Shown in pieces: positions 35,001-47,767 of a DNA stretch of 64,000 nucleotides. Origin of the DNA: Planoprotostelium fungivorum (lineage: Eukaryota > Evosea > Variosea > Cavosteliida > Cavosteliaceae); the NCBI GenBank assembly GCA_003024175.1, contig MDYQ01000020.1, forward strand, positions 62,001 to 126,000. Reading direction: 5' to 3'. How positions within the stretch are numbered: the first letter of the stretch is position 1; the number at the start of each line of letters is the position of its first letter. Below the pieces are notes generated by a model that was given only the letters and a program-made list of their open reading frames with translations, ran no database searches and was not told the origin of the DNA. The translations under genes and the position numbers were made by a program.

Positions 35001-35911
35001 CTCAATTATCGAAAGACATACAGAGGATGGATGCTAATGCCAGTCGCCTCAACAAAGAAATGGCCGCCAAGACACAAGAGGCCAGTTTCAATTCATCTTA
35101 GAGCGGTTGATTGACGATGGAGCAGATGTTAGACTTGAGAAAGGAATTGAATCGTCAGATGAAAGACAGAGAGCAAGAGATACAAGATCAGGCTGAATTG
35201 AAGGTGAGATGATCTGAACGTGGCGGGCTTTTGGTGACTTAAGTTCTTCAATGCCTTTTGGCAAACTCCATTGACGGTGATTTATAGATATTGGAGACGA
35301 ATAAGACGATGGATGATTTGAGGGGCGAGACGAGCAAAGCCATAGCAGAATCAGAGAAGAATTCAGAGGAGAGAATCAACACGCTGAATCGAATGATTGA
35401 GGAATTGGAACGTAGATACGAAAACAGAGAATCAAGATTCGAGGTGAAGAGATGACACAACATGATCTCATCATCTATCATTCTTGCTGAATCGATGATC
35501 AGGACCTCGAGACGATCAAAGCTCTGAACGCTGATGTGATTCACATGGAACTAGATTCATCACACTGACATCCACAGCTGCAAGACCACAAGAAGAAGAT
35601 CTTCCAATTGCAGGAGAACATCAAATTTTATCAATTAGAAATCGTCAACCGCGAAGAAAATTACAACCGGCTCTTCTCTTCTTCACCCAAAGTGGGCATC
35701 ATGAACCCCGTGATGACATCATCCGCCACGAGTGCAGTGAAGAGTGAGCTCGATCTCCTCATCACGATCACCGACATCTTCTTCAGACACAACTCTCCCA
35801 CGGTCAAACTCTGCCGTCGTCACCACAAAGAGCGGCACCCCCAATCCTCTTCCACCTCTATCTCCAAAGACAGCGGCACAGATGTCATCCGCCAATCGAG
35901 GGAGGAAATAA
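32027..35911 (+). CDS. FAM184-like long coiled-coil protein
   Basis: Begins MSKADGHSDGTALPVPDTGY and continues KMCKKIAQLTKVVHHLHSQN, the N-terminal signature of the FAM184 family (KMSKKIAQLTKVIYxLN). The rest is a nearly continuous coiled coil of about 1,000 residues over more than 15 exons, with heptads rich in Glu, Lys, Leu and Ala. The last exon changes to a Pro/Ser/Thr tail (TTLPRSNSAVVTTKSGTPNP and LPPLSPKTAAQMSSANRGRK) ending in TAA at 35909-35911. FAM184 proteins have little known function. The 3' end lies 18 bp from convergent SAC1. Confidence 0.78.
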
Positions 35912-35929
35912 AAGAGAGAGACATTTCGT

Positions 35930-38741
35930 TTAATGTTCGAGTACCAACTTTGGAGAGTTGACAATGTGAGAGCCGTAGCTGAGGAGAGTCTTTCCACCGA
36001 GGTAGCCGAGGCCGACCCAGAATGCGAAGAAGAGGAACTTGACGGTGTAGCTGAAATCTGCTTCTGTACTTCAGTTTCTCCTTCTTTACGTCGCTCACCG
36101 GTGGGAGTGAAGAGAGCGAGGGCCACGAAGAGCAGGAGGGCCACGATAACAGCGAAGAACTGATGAATTTTAGAATAGTGAATGAACGAGTGAATGAGGA
36201 ATGTAAATGAATAAGGAATGAAGAAGTGGATGTAAGTGTAAAAATGTCCTCACGATCTGAGTTTCTCTCTCCAAAGCCTTGAAGGGAGAGCCACTGTCTC
36301 TGTCCACCTTGTAGTTACCCAACAACAGATCAAAGGAATCCTATCACACCGTCAGCCTCGAACGTGACGAAAGAGAAGACATCACTTGTTGGAATCCATC
36401 AGAAAAGTTGTTGAGGTAATATCTCTTGAGCGAGTTGATGCCATCGTCAATGTTGCCACGGAATGATCTCTTTCCGGTTCTGTGTCGGTGAGAAACAGTC
36501 TGTGGATGAGATGACAAATAGTGATGTGCGATGGATATCACCTGGTGTAATCAGCCTTGAGAGCACCAGTTCCAGTGTATTGAACACTCATAGCGTCTCC
36601 GTTGTTGGCCCAGACTGTATTGAAATGAGAAGAGAAGAAGAGGAGGAAGAGGAGAAAGGGAAGGAAGAAAAGAAAACAAAGAGAGAAATAAGAGGAGAAA
36701 TAAGAAGAAAATAAACAATAGAAGAGAAGACTCACTGTTCTTGAATGTCTTTTCGAAGCCATCGTATCTCTTGAAATCGTCGGTAGGCTGGATGATACCC
36801 AACTGGATCAGCTGTCTGTTCAGCACGTATCTAGAGATCAAGCTCTATCACAGTCATCAGCATCGTCACAGACATAGACATACGTGATGATGATCATGAT
36901 GATCATGATGAGATGATCACCTGGACCACGTTGGTACGATCCAAGTTATCGATGCAGTTGACACGGCAAGTTCCTCTCTGCTTCGAGTTGATCTGTCCCT
37001 CCTTGTTGCTTACGAAAAACCTCCGCACGTCAGAGGTGAACCCTACATCTCATGTACTCACTGCTGCTGGTTGACTTCCTCTCTGATCTGATCGAGTAAG
37101 ACGCTCAATCTCTCGTACTTCATTCCGTGTACTTCCTTGTGGAAATCAAAGGCCACGTATCTGTTGTACAATGAGAAATAGCAGAGAGAATAAGAGAAAT
37201 AGCAGAGAGAATGAGAAGAGAATAAGAAAGAACGAGAGAAGGATGTAGAGAGAGACACACTTGATCTTGGAGGTATCGCATTCTCTCATCTGATTTTCAA
37301 AGGAATAACCCAAGAGGAGCTCTCCACCCTTGTGATCGATGAGGTTGACGACGGTCTGAGATCCATAATTGGAGAACAATTCATCAAAGTGTTTGCGGCA
37401 GGCCGCCAACTGTCGTACATCAGTACACCATCATGATCACGATCGTGATCTCATCATGTCATCATCATGATCACGATCACGATCACGATCATGGTGTCAC
37501 GATCTGTTCACTCACAGACTCTTGCTCGGAGCGAGTGAGTACCGGCTTAGGCTTGTACTTGAGATTGGCCTTCTGGCTCCAGAAGACTGGGATGGATCCA
37601 CGGAGGATGACGTAAGAGACGTGGGTGCCCTCGTACACCACGATCTGCTCCGTCTCCACGTTGTTGGCGACGTTTCCTTGATTGTCGATACCTCTGACGT
37701 TGTATCGAGTACCTTACGATGAGAATGAGTCTCGATCGTCATCGTGCTGAGACGTGATGCAAGATGGATGATGATGATGATGACGGATGAGGCACCTGCT
37801 CTCTTCCAATTTCTTCTCGAGATGAGAATGAAATCGAATCTCTTGTTGCTGATGGTGGCTGATTCGCTCTGGATGACTGAAGATAGAATCAAGGAAGGGG
37901 ATGATGATCGATCGAGAGAACGAAAGAAAAGATACATCCCATCATGACGGGCAGGATCCATCTGTCCAACTAGTGTCGAATTAGAAGGGGCGACAGAGAC
38001 TCTCAGACATCATGGTGATGGAGACATGTTGGAGTTGATGATGATGGAGATGGATGACGTACCTTCTCGTTGCTGTGGATGAGAGGCTCGGCAAGGAATC
38101 GATTCCAGAAGAATCTCTCGTCCACTTTGGTGTGAGAGAAATTGTTGCTGTTTTCTTCGAATGCGTATTGCAACTTTCTCGTGATGTCCATGCCGTGAGC
38201 AAAGTAGAACCTTCCGTGACCCAGGAGAGTGTTGAGCATGCTGATGTACCTCTCTTCATCTTGTTGCTGAAGGTTCGATTAGATCCGTGTGGACGTGCCT
38301 TCATTTTTAAATCACCTCGACAGGTGTGAGTCTGAGAGAAGTGGAAAAGGGGATGAGCTTGTGTTTGGTCATCATCCAGATGGTTCTCTCTTTGATGCGA
38401 GCCACGGCAGTTCTTCCTGTGATGACGACAAGGTACGGACCTGCGGAAATCATGTGAGAAGATGATCCTCTTTACGAGATTCAATCACCTCTCAGGAGAT
38501 GGATGATTCCCAAGAGCCCAAAGATCTCCTCTCCACCCTGAGCGGTGTTGGTAGCGGCATCGACGACGCGGGTGTTGAAAGAGATGGGAGCGCCTGCGGC
38601 ACCATTGCGAGGGATGAAGAGGACCTGACGACGTCAACCTCGCTCGAACGGTGGTCTCACCTCCTTCTGTCCGCTCTGAACGACGGGATCGAGGATGAAC
38701 GAGTCATTTGCAGATTCTAAACGTATTCTATCGTAAGACAT
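35930..38741 (-). CDS. SAC1: SAC1-type phosphoinositide phosphatase
   Basis: SAC1 dephosphorylates PtdIns4P at ER/Golgi membranes. The start is [20 protein letters not shown]. The SAC domain shows [53 protein letters not shown], and the catalytic CX5R motif [14 protein letters not shown] (Cys...Arg) coded near 36920-36970. The C-terminus carries two membrane segments ([18 protein letters not shown] and [17 protein letters not shown]), as in SAC1. It ends PKLVLEH. At least 12 exons; two introns around 36610-36720 and 37160-37255 are expanded with purine-rich simple sequence. Confidence 0.93.
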
Positions 38742-38857
38742 GGTTGCTGTGATGTCGATCGTTGAAAACTGCCGAGGTGCTGGTGAATTTATTGTTTGGT
38801 TTTTATTCGAAATTTTCATCATCGCCACGCACACACAACCATCACATCGTCAATAAG
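38742..38857. promoter_or_regulatory. Divergent promoter region, SAC1 / CCDC124
   Basis: 116 bp between two divergent ATGs. It contains ATTTATTGTTTGGTTTTTAT and TTCGAAATTTTC; such AAATTT/TTCGAA words recur in many introns here. Confidence 0.45.
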
Positions 38858-39726
38858 ATGCCAAAGAAATTTGGAGCCAACACAAAGGCTGAGGAAGCTC
38901 GAGCCAAGAAAACAGAGGAGAAACACGCTGTCGCTGATAAGAAGGCACGCCAGGCAGAAGACGCAAAATGGTGGGCCATCGATCACGATCGACGCTAACA
39001 ACAGAATCAGGGCCGAGACAGACAGAAAAGTGTTGAAGAACGAACAGAAGAAGAAAGAGGAGGAGGAGAAGAAGCTACAAGCCGCAGCCAGAAGAGCAGA
39101 ATTGAAAGCACTTGAGGCCAAAGAGAATGCAGAGATTGATAAGACCGCAAAGAAGCCCATCGTGAGCGCGAAGGTGGCATTTGCACATCAAAGCGATGGA
39201 TCACTGAATCATGTTGCAGATGACACGAGCAGAGATCGACGCCATGAAAGAAAAGGAAGCCAAGAAGAAAGCTATCGAGGAGAAGAAGAAGTCAAAAGAA
39301 GAAGAAGGAGAAGAAAAGGAGATCGAGCCCAACATCAACCACATCATCCGTGAAGAGTATCTCAACGTAAGTCGTCTTCTCTTGCATGGTCATTCGATGG
39401 ATCTGATGATCGATTGATCCTCGATCAGAATGAAAACTACACGGAGGGCAGGACCATTGATGACGCCATCTCCGGTCTATCGACCAAGGATGAGTCAGAC
39501 GACAAACATCCAGAGAAGAGATTGAAGGCAGCATTCACCGCCTACGAGAAGAACAACATGCCCATGCTGCGATCAGATAATCCTGGACTCAAGGTGGGCC
39601 GTGAAGCGATGACGTCATCGTTTGTCGTGCATCATGAGATCTGATGGAGAGCAGCAATCTCAATTGAAAGAATTATTGTGGAAGAATTGGCAGAAGTCAC
39701 CCGAGAACCCTTTGAACAGCAGATGA
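38858..39726 (+). CDS. CCDC124: CCDC124 (Lso2-type ribosome-associated) protein
   Basis: CCDC124/Lso2 binds idle 80S ribosomes. The start MPKKFGANTKAEEARAKKTE matches the family N-terminus. KVLKNEQKKKEEEEKKLQAA, MTRAEIDAMKEKE, NINHIIREEYLN, EGRTIDDAISGLSTKDES, PEKRLKAAFTAYEKNNMPML and RSQLKELLWKNWQKSPENPL follow the animal protein in order. The first intron (about 40 nt) uses the AG after AATCAG, giving AKW-AETDR across the junction; the earlier AG would create a stop. Length, about 215 residues, is normal. Confidence 0.93.
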
Positions 39727-40063
39727 GACAAGACTTTCCATCGCATGAGCCATCACGGCGGCTGTTGACCGTGTTACCCGAGAGAATAGAGCCGACTGCC
39801 ATCTCATCTCGTTTCATAAAAGTTGAATGCAACACGTAACTCTCTCTTCTCTCGTTCACACTCTGTGTTCCTTTCCAACTCTCCTATCATTCTTTCTCTT
39901 TCACTTCACATTCTTCCATTTTCCTTCTCCATCACAATCTTCTTTTTTCTCACATTCTCTCTCGTTCACCATCTACTCTTCCTTCACAATCTTTCTTCTT
40001 CCACTATTCTTCTCTTCACATTCTTTCAAAGGCAACACTCTTTCTTTTCTATTGAGACTCTTT
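39727..40063. other. Convergent 3' region with C/T-rich low complexity
   Basis: The gap between CCDC124 and KIFBP stops holds a CT-rich tract (about 39836-40060) of TTCACATTCTT, CTCTCGTTCAC and TTCTCTTC words. It has no gene; it must contain both 3' UTRs. Confidence 0.7.
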
Positions 40064-42199
40064 TTACTCGCGAAATGTTCCATCTTGTATACCGCGGATC
40101 TTGGCGGGGAGCAGAGTCACCATCTCCGCACTCATCTCTCCTTCCCTCTTAAATTTGGCCTCTGACTGTGGATTCTTCTTGATGTAATCCACGATCCACT
40201 GATAATACTTTTGAGATGCAGAGAGGTACTTGACTCTGACGGATGGGTCGCCGACGATGACCTTGCTGTATCTCTTTAGAGTCAAGGAGGGAGAAGAAGA
40301 GAGGAGAGGATAGGATACAGTCTGGCGAGGTACATGTGACTTAAAACGAAAGGATGTTCGATGCCTGTGAGATCGTCATCTTGATGTTGGTGATGCAGAT
40401 CGCGATGTGATGGATGATCTCACTTTCGTCCACTTTCTCTGGCTCTTTCCCATTCTCCTCGCACGTCTTCAAGAAATGCTTAAACTTGTCGCTGCTCTTC
40501 GTGATCCTGAACGCATCAGCTCGATCATCTCACGCATAGACACACAATCGATTGATCTTCTTTCTCCTCTCGATTTGCTTCGGACTCTCGCCATCTACAA
40601 AGCCTTCCCTCTTCAAATCACACATCTCTAAATAGATTTCACCACACTGGATGTCCATCTGTCCTTGTCAATATGATCCACGATAAGAATCGATTCTACC
40701 TGTTGAACGTACCGCTTCCAGTTGATGTGAACAAGGCTGGTGATGAGAGGTTCGAATAGATCAGCTTGTCGCTTGAGTAATTTACTGATTCGTGAGTCAA
40801 TCGAAATTCTTTTCATTCGTTCGAATTTGCATTTAGATGATGTAAATGTAAATGGGGAAGGTAAATTTGTATGGTGTAGCCTCACCATTTGTGCCCTATG
40901 TCTTTTTCGAACACGAGTAGGTCTGAGTACATACTGCAGTGATCTTGAGTCAGTTGATAGTGCTCGGACACATGTTCTTCCAAAGTATAATATTGCTTGG
41001 CTCCAATCAATCGGCTCTGACCTTGCAGAAACTCTTCCCGAGCTCGATCCAAACTCTTAATCTCCTCGATCGCCTTGGAAAGAACAGGCTGGCTCGTCCG
41101 TTAATCGTCTCTCATCCATGTTCTTCTCTTTTGGACTCATTCTTCTCCTCTCACCTCTTTCGTGTCGTCTAATTTCTTGTCGTCGATAGATAAACCTTTG
41201 AACATGACTTCAAACTGTGGTGGAATGCGTTCGATGCCTGGTCGTGGCATCAATTTTTTTGCGCGAGGAAATAGTCACCTCTCTTTCTCAATTGGGCCGC
41301 ATGACTGAGGCGGACCATGTGAAACTTTCCCCAGCCGATCTGTAGATTGGGTACAGAATCTTCTGTCAGATCCTCTTTTTTTACTCTTTCGATGATCAGT
41401 CGATGATGATTGGTGATGATGAACGAATGATCGATGGTGGAGTCATCTATATTGTCATAGACTCACTTTGCTAGCATGACTTCAGAAGCGTAGAGGCATT
41501 GAGCGGCTCTCACCCAATCGTCAGGATTATTATACAACACGGACAATTGAAGAGCACTGATGGACCATTCCTGGTGAGGGTGAGACGATGATCACATCAC
41601 AATGAGAAGATGATAACGTCGCTCACTTGTGGTTCGAAATGTTTATGAAGGAGTTGACGCTCCAACGTAATAGTGCACAATTCCGCTGCCTGTAAACGAT
41701 CAGAAGAGTAGTACAGATCATTCAAATTTCACCGGCTGAACTTGTTCTTGAAGTTTAAAGGCCTGCGCGGCACAGAATAACGTCGTCGTATACAACAGTT
41801 CCATCTTGGCTTGACTGTCACAACATCAGATAAAGAGAAGAGATCTTGTATGACTCACTCTCCCTTCCGATCGACTTTCCATCTCATGTATGTTTCCTCC
41901 GCTCTAAAGATGGATGAGATGTCGATGACGCAGAGACCAACTCACTTATCTAAACAGGCGATTGCCTGTTCTGCCTTGTAAGACATGCCGTCTCTCAGTA
42001 GGCTGGTGGATAGCTCATTGTAAACTCCCATCAGCTTACATTGCATGAGAAAAACCTCGTCTTCGTTCTGTGCTTGGCAAGATTCGAGCCAAGCCTTTGC
42101 TCTCTGCCAATCATCGATCTCTCCTTCGTATCGATCGGGATCGAAGAGTTTCCAGTCTTCGGGAAGGCTATCTCCTCTATTTGCTGCCGCTTCGCTCAT
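40064..42199 (-). CDS. KIFBP: KIF-binding protein (KIFBP/KBP)
   Basis: KBP is a TPR-like helical protein that clamps kinesin motor domains and blocks microtubule binding. It starts MSEAAANRGDSLPEDWKLFD. Exons give KAEQAIACLDKAEETYMRWK, WSISALQLSVLYNNPDDW, QCLYASEVMLAK, and the diagnostic KQYYTLEEHVSEHYQLTQDH with LLVFEKD. The C-terminus VKYLSASQKYYQWIVDYIKK and SAEMVTLLPAKIRGIQDG matches the animal end (LSKEMVSLLPTKM). About 10 introns. Family assignment is firm from the QYYTLEEH and C-terminal motifs. Confidence 0.92.
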
Positions 42200-42289
42200 G
42201 GTCTTTGTTGTCTCAAAGGTGATCTCGCAAATGTGTGATGATTACCTCCACTACAACGCATCAACGATCGACTCGTCACACTATACGAA
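42200..42289. promoter_or_regulatory. Very short divergent promoter, KIFBP / FZL-like dynamin
   Basis: Only 90 bp lie between two divergent ATGs. CTACAACGCATC, a variant of the dispersed 10-mer, lies at about 42251. Confidence 0.4.
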
Positions 42290-44957
42290 ATGCTAGCATT
42301 CAGGAGGATCGCATGCAGAGCTAAATCCTCACAGACGTGCCGTCCACCTTCTATAACCCAGAGGTGGACGCAGCCAACTCTCACCTCACAACTTTCAAAC
42401 ACAAAGACCATCTTCAAGAGATCTACCGACATCGAATCGTTTCGAAGCACTACACACAGACGTCAGTTCAGTGATGTCACATCATCGCAAGATGCACCCA
42501 CAGCCCATTCCTCAACTGCCACCACGATCAACAGCAGTCTATCATCGCGTCAATGGGCCGCCTGGCAGAATGAGAGAGTCGTCTTGACTCGATTCTTGGA
42601 GGAAGTGGAGGAGATTGGATTATCACCTGCCGATACGGACATCTTGAGACAGACGATCACCAATCTGGACGAACTCTTCCTCTTAGTCGTCGTGGGAGAA
42701 TTTAACAGTGGTAAATCGACCTTCATCAACGCTCTATTGGGAGGAAAATTCCTGAAAGAAGGTATGTCACAGCATCATCTCCAATTTTCATGAGATCTCC
42801 TCCGCTGGTCCACTTTCCCATTCATCTCATCTTCTCTCATCCACCCATTCTCCATCACCCGTGCATCAACACACTCTGTCTCACCCAAAATCCCTACCAT
42901 CATCCATAAACCAAGATGACTCATCTTCCGTCAGGTGTCGTCCCCACAACCAGCAAAGTCGGCCTTCTCAAATACGGCGAAGAGTTTGGAGTCTTCCCCC
43001 ATCGCAACATGTCCGCCGTCAAATCATCCGCCACATCATCCGCGGCCGATCGCGGATTAGAGATCTTGAGGGTGCCGGTCGAATGGTTGAAAGAGATTTG
43101 TCTCGTGGACACTCCGGGCACGAACGCCATAGTGAAAGAGCATCAAGAGATCACCGAACACTTTGTCCCCCGAAGTGATCTCGTCCTCTTCATCACCTCA
43201 TCCGACAGAGCCTTCTCTGAATCCGAGAGAGAATTTCTCGAAAAAATCTCAAAGTGGAGGAAAAAAATCTTAGTCGTCGTTTCGAAGAGAGACATCGTGG
43301 AGACAGAGACAGAGTTGAGACAGATCGAGGACTACGTGTCCACGAGCTTCTCTAGCTGCCTGGGTGACACACCGTCGGCCATGTTCAGTCTCTCTGCAAA
43401 AGAAGCGTTGAGGGCAAAGGTGGAGAGTGGAGGTGCTTTAGAAGAGAACGAGAGGTGGAGGAAGTCTGGCTTCGGGGAATTGGAAAAGTATGTGTTGGAG
43501 ACATTGGATCGACAAGAGAGGGCGAGAATCAAGTTGGAGAATCCATTGGGAGTGGCGGGACATCTCATGAGCATTGCCGTGGAGAATTTAGACAGTCGAA
43601 GCAGGTGATCATGATCATTCATCATATCATCCATCATCATCCATCATCATCCATCATCACGATGATCGATGCATTCTCATCATCGAGACGAACATATCAA
43701 CATCGTCGATTTCGATATCATCGACCTTGCTATTCTTCGATGAGATAGCTGATGCGTACAGACTCCTCAAGCATGACGTTGAGACACTGAGAAACGTTCG
43801 AGACAACATGGAAGAATTCACAAAGGAGATCAAAGCTGACTTCGAGGGAAGGAAAGACACCATCGATCAACTCTTGGCTAAGATTGAAGAGAAGGCTCAT
43901 CAATTCCTCGACGAGAGAGTTCACATCACAAAGTTTTACACTCTATTTCGTTCGGAGCAATTGAAGAAAGACTTCCAAGCGGAAGTCATGGGCACAATAG
44001 GTATTTCACGTCATCAATCACATCGTAAATCACATCGTAAACCACATCAAATCATCGATGTGATGTATCCACATCGCAATCTCATCTCGTCCCATCGTTG
44101 ATGTGCCGACAGATCGAGAGATCGAGGACAAGATCTCCCAACTCATCGATTGGCTGGTGGCAAAGAACCAGAGACTCTGGAAAGAGACGATGACCAGCAT
44201 CCAATCGATGGCCAAGACATCATCTCAATCGAAGAGAGAGGCAATCGACTCCATCAACTTGTTGGGATTCGATTTAGACCGCAAGAGACTGTTGGATAGC
44301 ATCGGAGATCGAGCTGCGGGGGTGTGATGTGATGTGATGTGATCGTCAATTGAGGGATGAAGGTGATGAAGACATACGAGGTGGAGAAGGAGTCGTCGAA
44401 ATTGGCCGATGAGGTTCAGAAGGCTATCATCGGAACTGCCGCTGTGGAGGTGAGACATCAACATCACATCAACATCACATCAACATCACATCAACATCAC
44501 ATCAACATCACATCAACATCACATCACATAACGACACGATTCATCTTCCGCTTAGGTAGGTGCAGTAGCCATTGGAGCCCTCTTAGCCTCATCCATCATT
44601 GATGTCTTTGGAGTGGGTCTGCTGGCCGCAGGAGGTCTGGTCGTCCTCCCCTTCATCAAATCGAACCTCAAATCACAGACATCACACAAGTTGAAGAAGG
44701 TGAGAACATGAACATCACCTCCACGAGATTGAATTCTCCGACAGATGAGAGCTGATCTGAAATCGACACTGGATCTCCACCTGTCAAATCAGATGCAGAT
44801 TGCAATGGATGAACTGCATCAAGCCGTTCAACCCTACACAAAGTTCGTCTCCATGGAGCAGAAGAAGATCGTGACGGCACAGAAGAACCTGGAGAAGATA
44901 TCACAAGACGTGGACGCCGTGAGAGTAGAGGTCGCTTCCGCTTTTGGAAAGAAGTAA
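42290..44957 (+). CDS. FZL-type dynamin-like GTPase, probably organellar
   Basis: The N-terminus (MLAFRRIACRAKSSQTCRPP) is basic, hydroxylated and lacks acidic residues, like a mitochondrial presequence. The GTPase shows G1 GEFNSGKST, G2 VVPTTSKVG, G3 LVDTPGTNA and a G4-like VVSKRD in place of NKxD. A long helical stalk follows (DAYRLLKHDVETLRNVRDNM onward), then one hydrophobic pair VGAVAIGALLASSIIDVFGV and LLAAGGLVVLPFI, and a final coiled coil ending ASAFGKK. This layout matches the bacterial dynamin-like/FZL family, which remodels organelle membranes. A plastid is not otherwise suggested, so a mitochondrial role is inferred. One intron holds an 11-bp tandem repeat. Confidence 0.85.
44456..44528. 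repeat. 11-bp tandem repeat in an FZL-like gene intron
   Basis: About six perfect copies of AACATCACATC fill most of an intron between the exons for EVQKAIIGTAAVE and VGAVAIGALLASS. Confidence 0.9.
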
Positions 44958-45162
44958 AAGTTGTGAAAGAAACGTGAATCATCCATCCTCTCTCATCCTT
45001 CATCTCACGTGTGTTCAAACCATGACGCATCATCACTTTCAAACTGCCACCAGCACTTTGGTTATGAGATGCTGTGACATTGTAACCAACAATCTAATCA
45101 TTCAGTGTGGAGATTTTCGTGCTGATTGTAAGGAGATTTTATTCCATCTTCCTCCTGACAAT

Positions 45163-45450
45163 TTACAGGACTAGAGCAGCCAGTAAGAGTGTGGCAGTCA
45201 CTAAAATAGCCCCGCTTGATTCAGTATTGCCAGTATTTGTGCCAGCATTTGTGGTGGCCACTGAGTCTCCAAAGGTTGGGAAAAAGACGGCCGGGTCTGA
45301 ACCACAAATTGTAGTCAGCTCTTCTCATCTGCTATTCCACACAGTTAGTGAAAATATAAACACCCTAATCAAACTTCATACCCCACAACTCCCTTACACA
45401 TTTGTGTTAGGATTCACGTTCCACATTCCCCCAGATATCAAAATGAGATC
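45163..45450 (-). CDS. Possible small gene or fragment with GPI-anchor-like C-terminus
   Basis: On the minus strand three candidate exons join in frame with plausible introns of about 35 and 46 nt: SGGMWNVNPNTN, GVYIFTN, and PAVFFPTFGDSVATTNAGTN followed by TGNTESSGAILVTATLLL and AALVL-stop (TAA at 45163-45165). The end (small residues, then about 16 hydrophobic residues with no charged tail) is what a GPI-attachment signal looks like. I could not find a signal peptide or start before the IDI stop at 45555, so it may be a relic. The base composition is more AT-rich than in the flanking genes. This gap between FZL-like and IDI genes (44958-45554) shows nothing else. Confidence 0.33.
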
Positions 45451-45554
45451 GTGTCTATCTTTGATGAGTTTTGTTGACTCACCATTGAGATCATTCATTC
45501 ACATAGATAGAGACACAAACGATTCAAATGGTGAAATGACGTAGAAAATCGATT

Positions 45555-46550
<996 letters not shown>

Positions 46551-47155
46551 GGTGGGGGTGATGTGATTCTGCTGCGATCGTAATCTGTCGTTTTTCTTTG
46601 AATTTTATTTTGACTGTTTTCGACCTCACTACTTCGGCGATTAGCTGAGCTCTTATCCCTGAATCAACATTGATCCAATTACCAGTAGTTGTGAGCCTGT
46701 AGTGTCTTGCAGCAAGAGTTTAGGTAGCTTCCCCCGCTCTACAGTGATGTAAACTAACAAAGCGGAACACGTGCGCCCCGGTGAAATAACAGTTCAACTC
46801 CGGCAGCCACGCATGCATGCGAGCAACTCTAATTGACGAGCTATGGATGCATGCGATCGTAGCGAACGCTCAGGTGGGATCCCCTCATACATTCGACGAC
46901 CTCTTTAAGAAAAACGCTCATTCGATACAGCTGAACGATACCTCAATTGATTCGGAGGATGGGTTGAGCTTGTCGCAGAGACATCCTCGTCCCTTCTATC
47001 CCACCATTTACCAACCCACACGATGAACATCGCATTTCGAGGTGAGACGTTGTTACCTCCCAGAGACTTCTATGTCGAACCATCATACAAGCCGTACTCT
47101 ATAACTCACCTTACTTGTTGCATGCTTGGTGATGACGTGTCGGCAACCCTCACTA
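46551..47155. other. Intergenic region between IDI1 and tRNA-Lys 1
   Basis: About 600 bp. A 69-codon ATG frame on the plus strand (46817-47026) has ordinary composition but no recognisable domain or homologue, and could be chance. ATGCATGC palindromes lie near 46812 and 46849. No other feature is seen. Confidence 0.4.
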
Positions 47156-47228
47156 GCCCGTCTAGCTCAGTCGGTAGAGCGCACGGCTCTTAACCGTGTG
47201 GTCGGGGGTTCGAGCCCCCCGGTGGGCG
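47156..47228 (+). tRNA. tRNA-Lys(CTT), copy 1
   Basis: 73 nt fold as a canonical tRNA: acceptor GCCCGTC pairs with GGTGGGC (two G-T pairs), D-arm TAGCTCAGTCGGTAGAGC, anticodon loop CTCTTAA (anticodon CTT, Lys), T-arm GGGGGTTCGAGCCCCC, discriminator G. A T-run just downstream (ACATTTTTG) suits RNA polymerase III termination. No intron. Confidence 0.97.
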
Positions 47229-47456
47229 CTACATTTTTGTCAACGGAAGCAACTTCTCCCTTCTCGCTTTTTTCTCTCTGGTGAGACCGATCACCTCATC
47301 CCCACACCACCATATCTTACCTCACAACCACGATGATGTACCATAAGAGCACCGTTCTCTCCTCTACCGAAAGAGAAGGTGAAAGTTAGCCTTGAATATG
47401 TAAGATAGGTCATATGGTGTACATCTTACTAGAGTAATATTTCGGCGGAACATATA

Positions 47457-47529
47457 GCCCGTCTAGCTCAGTCGGTAGAGCGCACGGCTCTTAACCGTGT
47501 GGTCGGGGGTTCGAGCCCCCCGGTGGGCG
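47457..47529 (+). tRNA. tRNA-Lys(CTT), copy 2
   Basis: Identical in all 73 positions to copy 1, 301 bp downstream of it and on the same strand. The downstream TACTTTTG gives a Pol III terminator. Flanks outside the gene differ from copy 1, so only the tRNA is conserved. Confidence 0.97.
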
Positions 47530-47767
47530 CTATACTTTTGCTAACCGTTGGGACCACCAGTCATGTCTTTTACAGCTTCCAGACACACCCTCATGATGAG
47601 TAGTCTGACAAGTGCAAAGATCCCGCTTTAGAATAAAATCTCAAGTGTTGTACGAGAACGCATCGATCCCATCGGTCAACAGACACCCACAAGGATGATG
47701 AATAAATCGTATCTTGAAGAAGCATTATTACACCAGACAAAGACGATCTGATGATCATGTATCTTCT

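Noticed and set aside
35933-36163. Plus-strand open frame of 76 codons
   Set aside because: It is antisense to the SAC1 membrane-anchor exons, whose reading is clearly coding.
46817-47026. 69-codon ATG open frame upstream of tRNA-Lys 1
   Set aside because: No domain, no signal peptide and no splice partner; compatible with chance in intergenic DNA.
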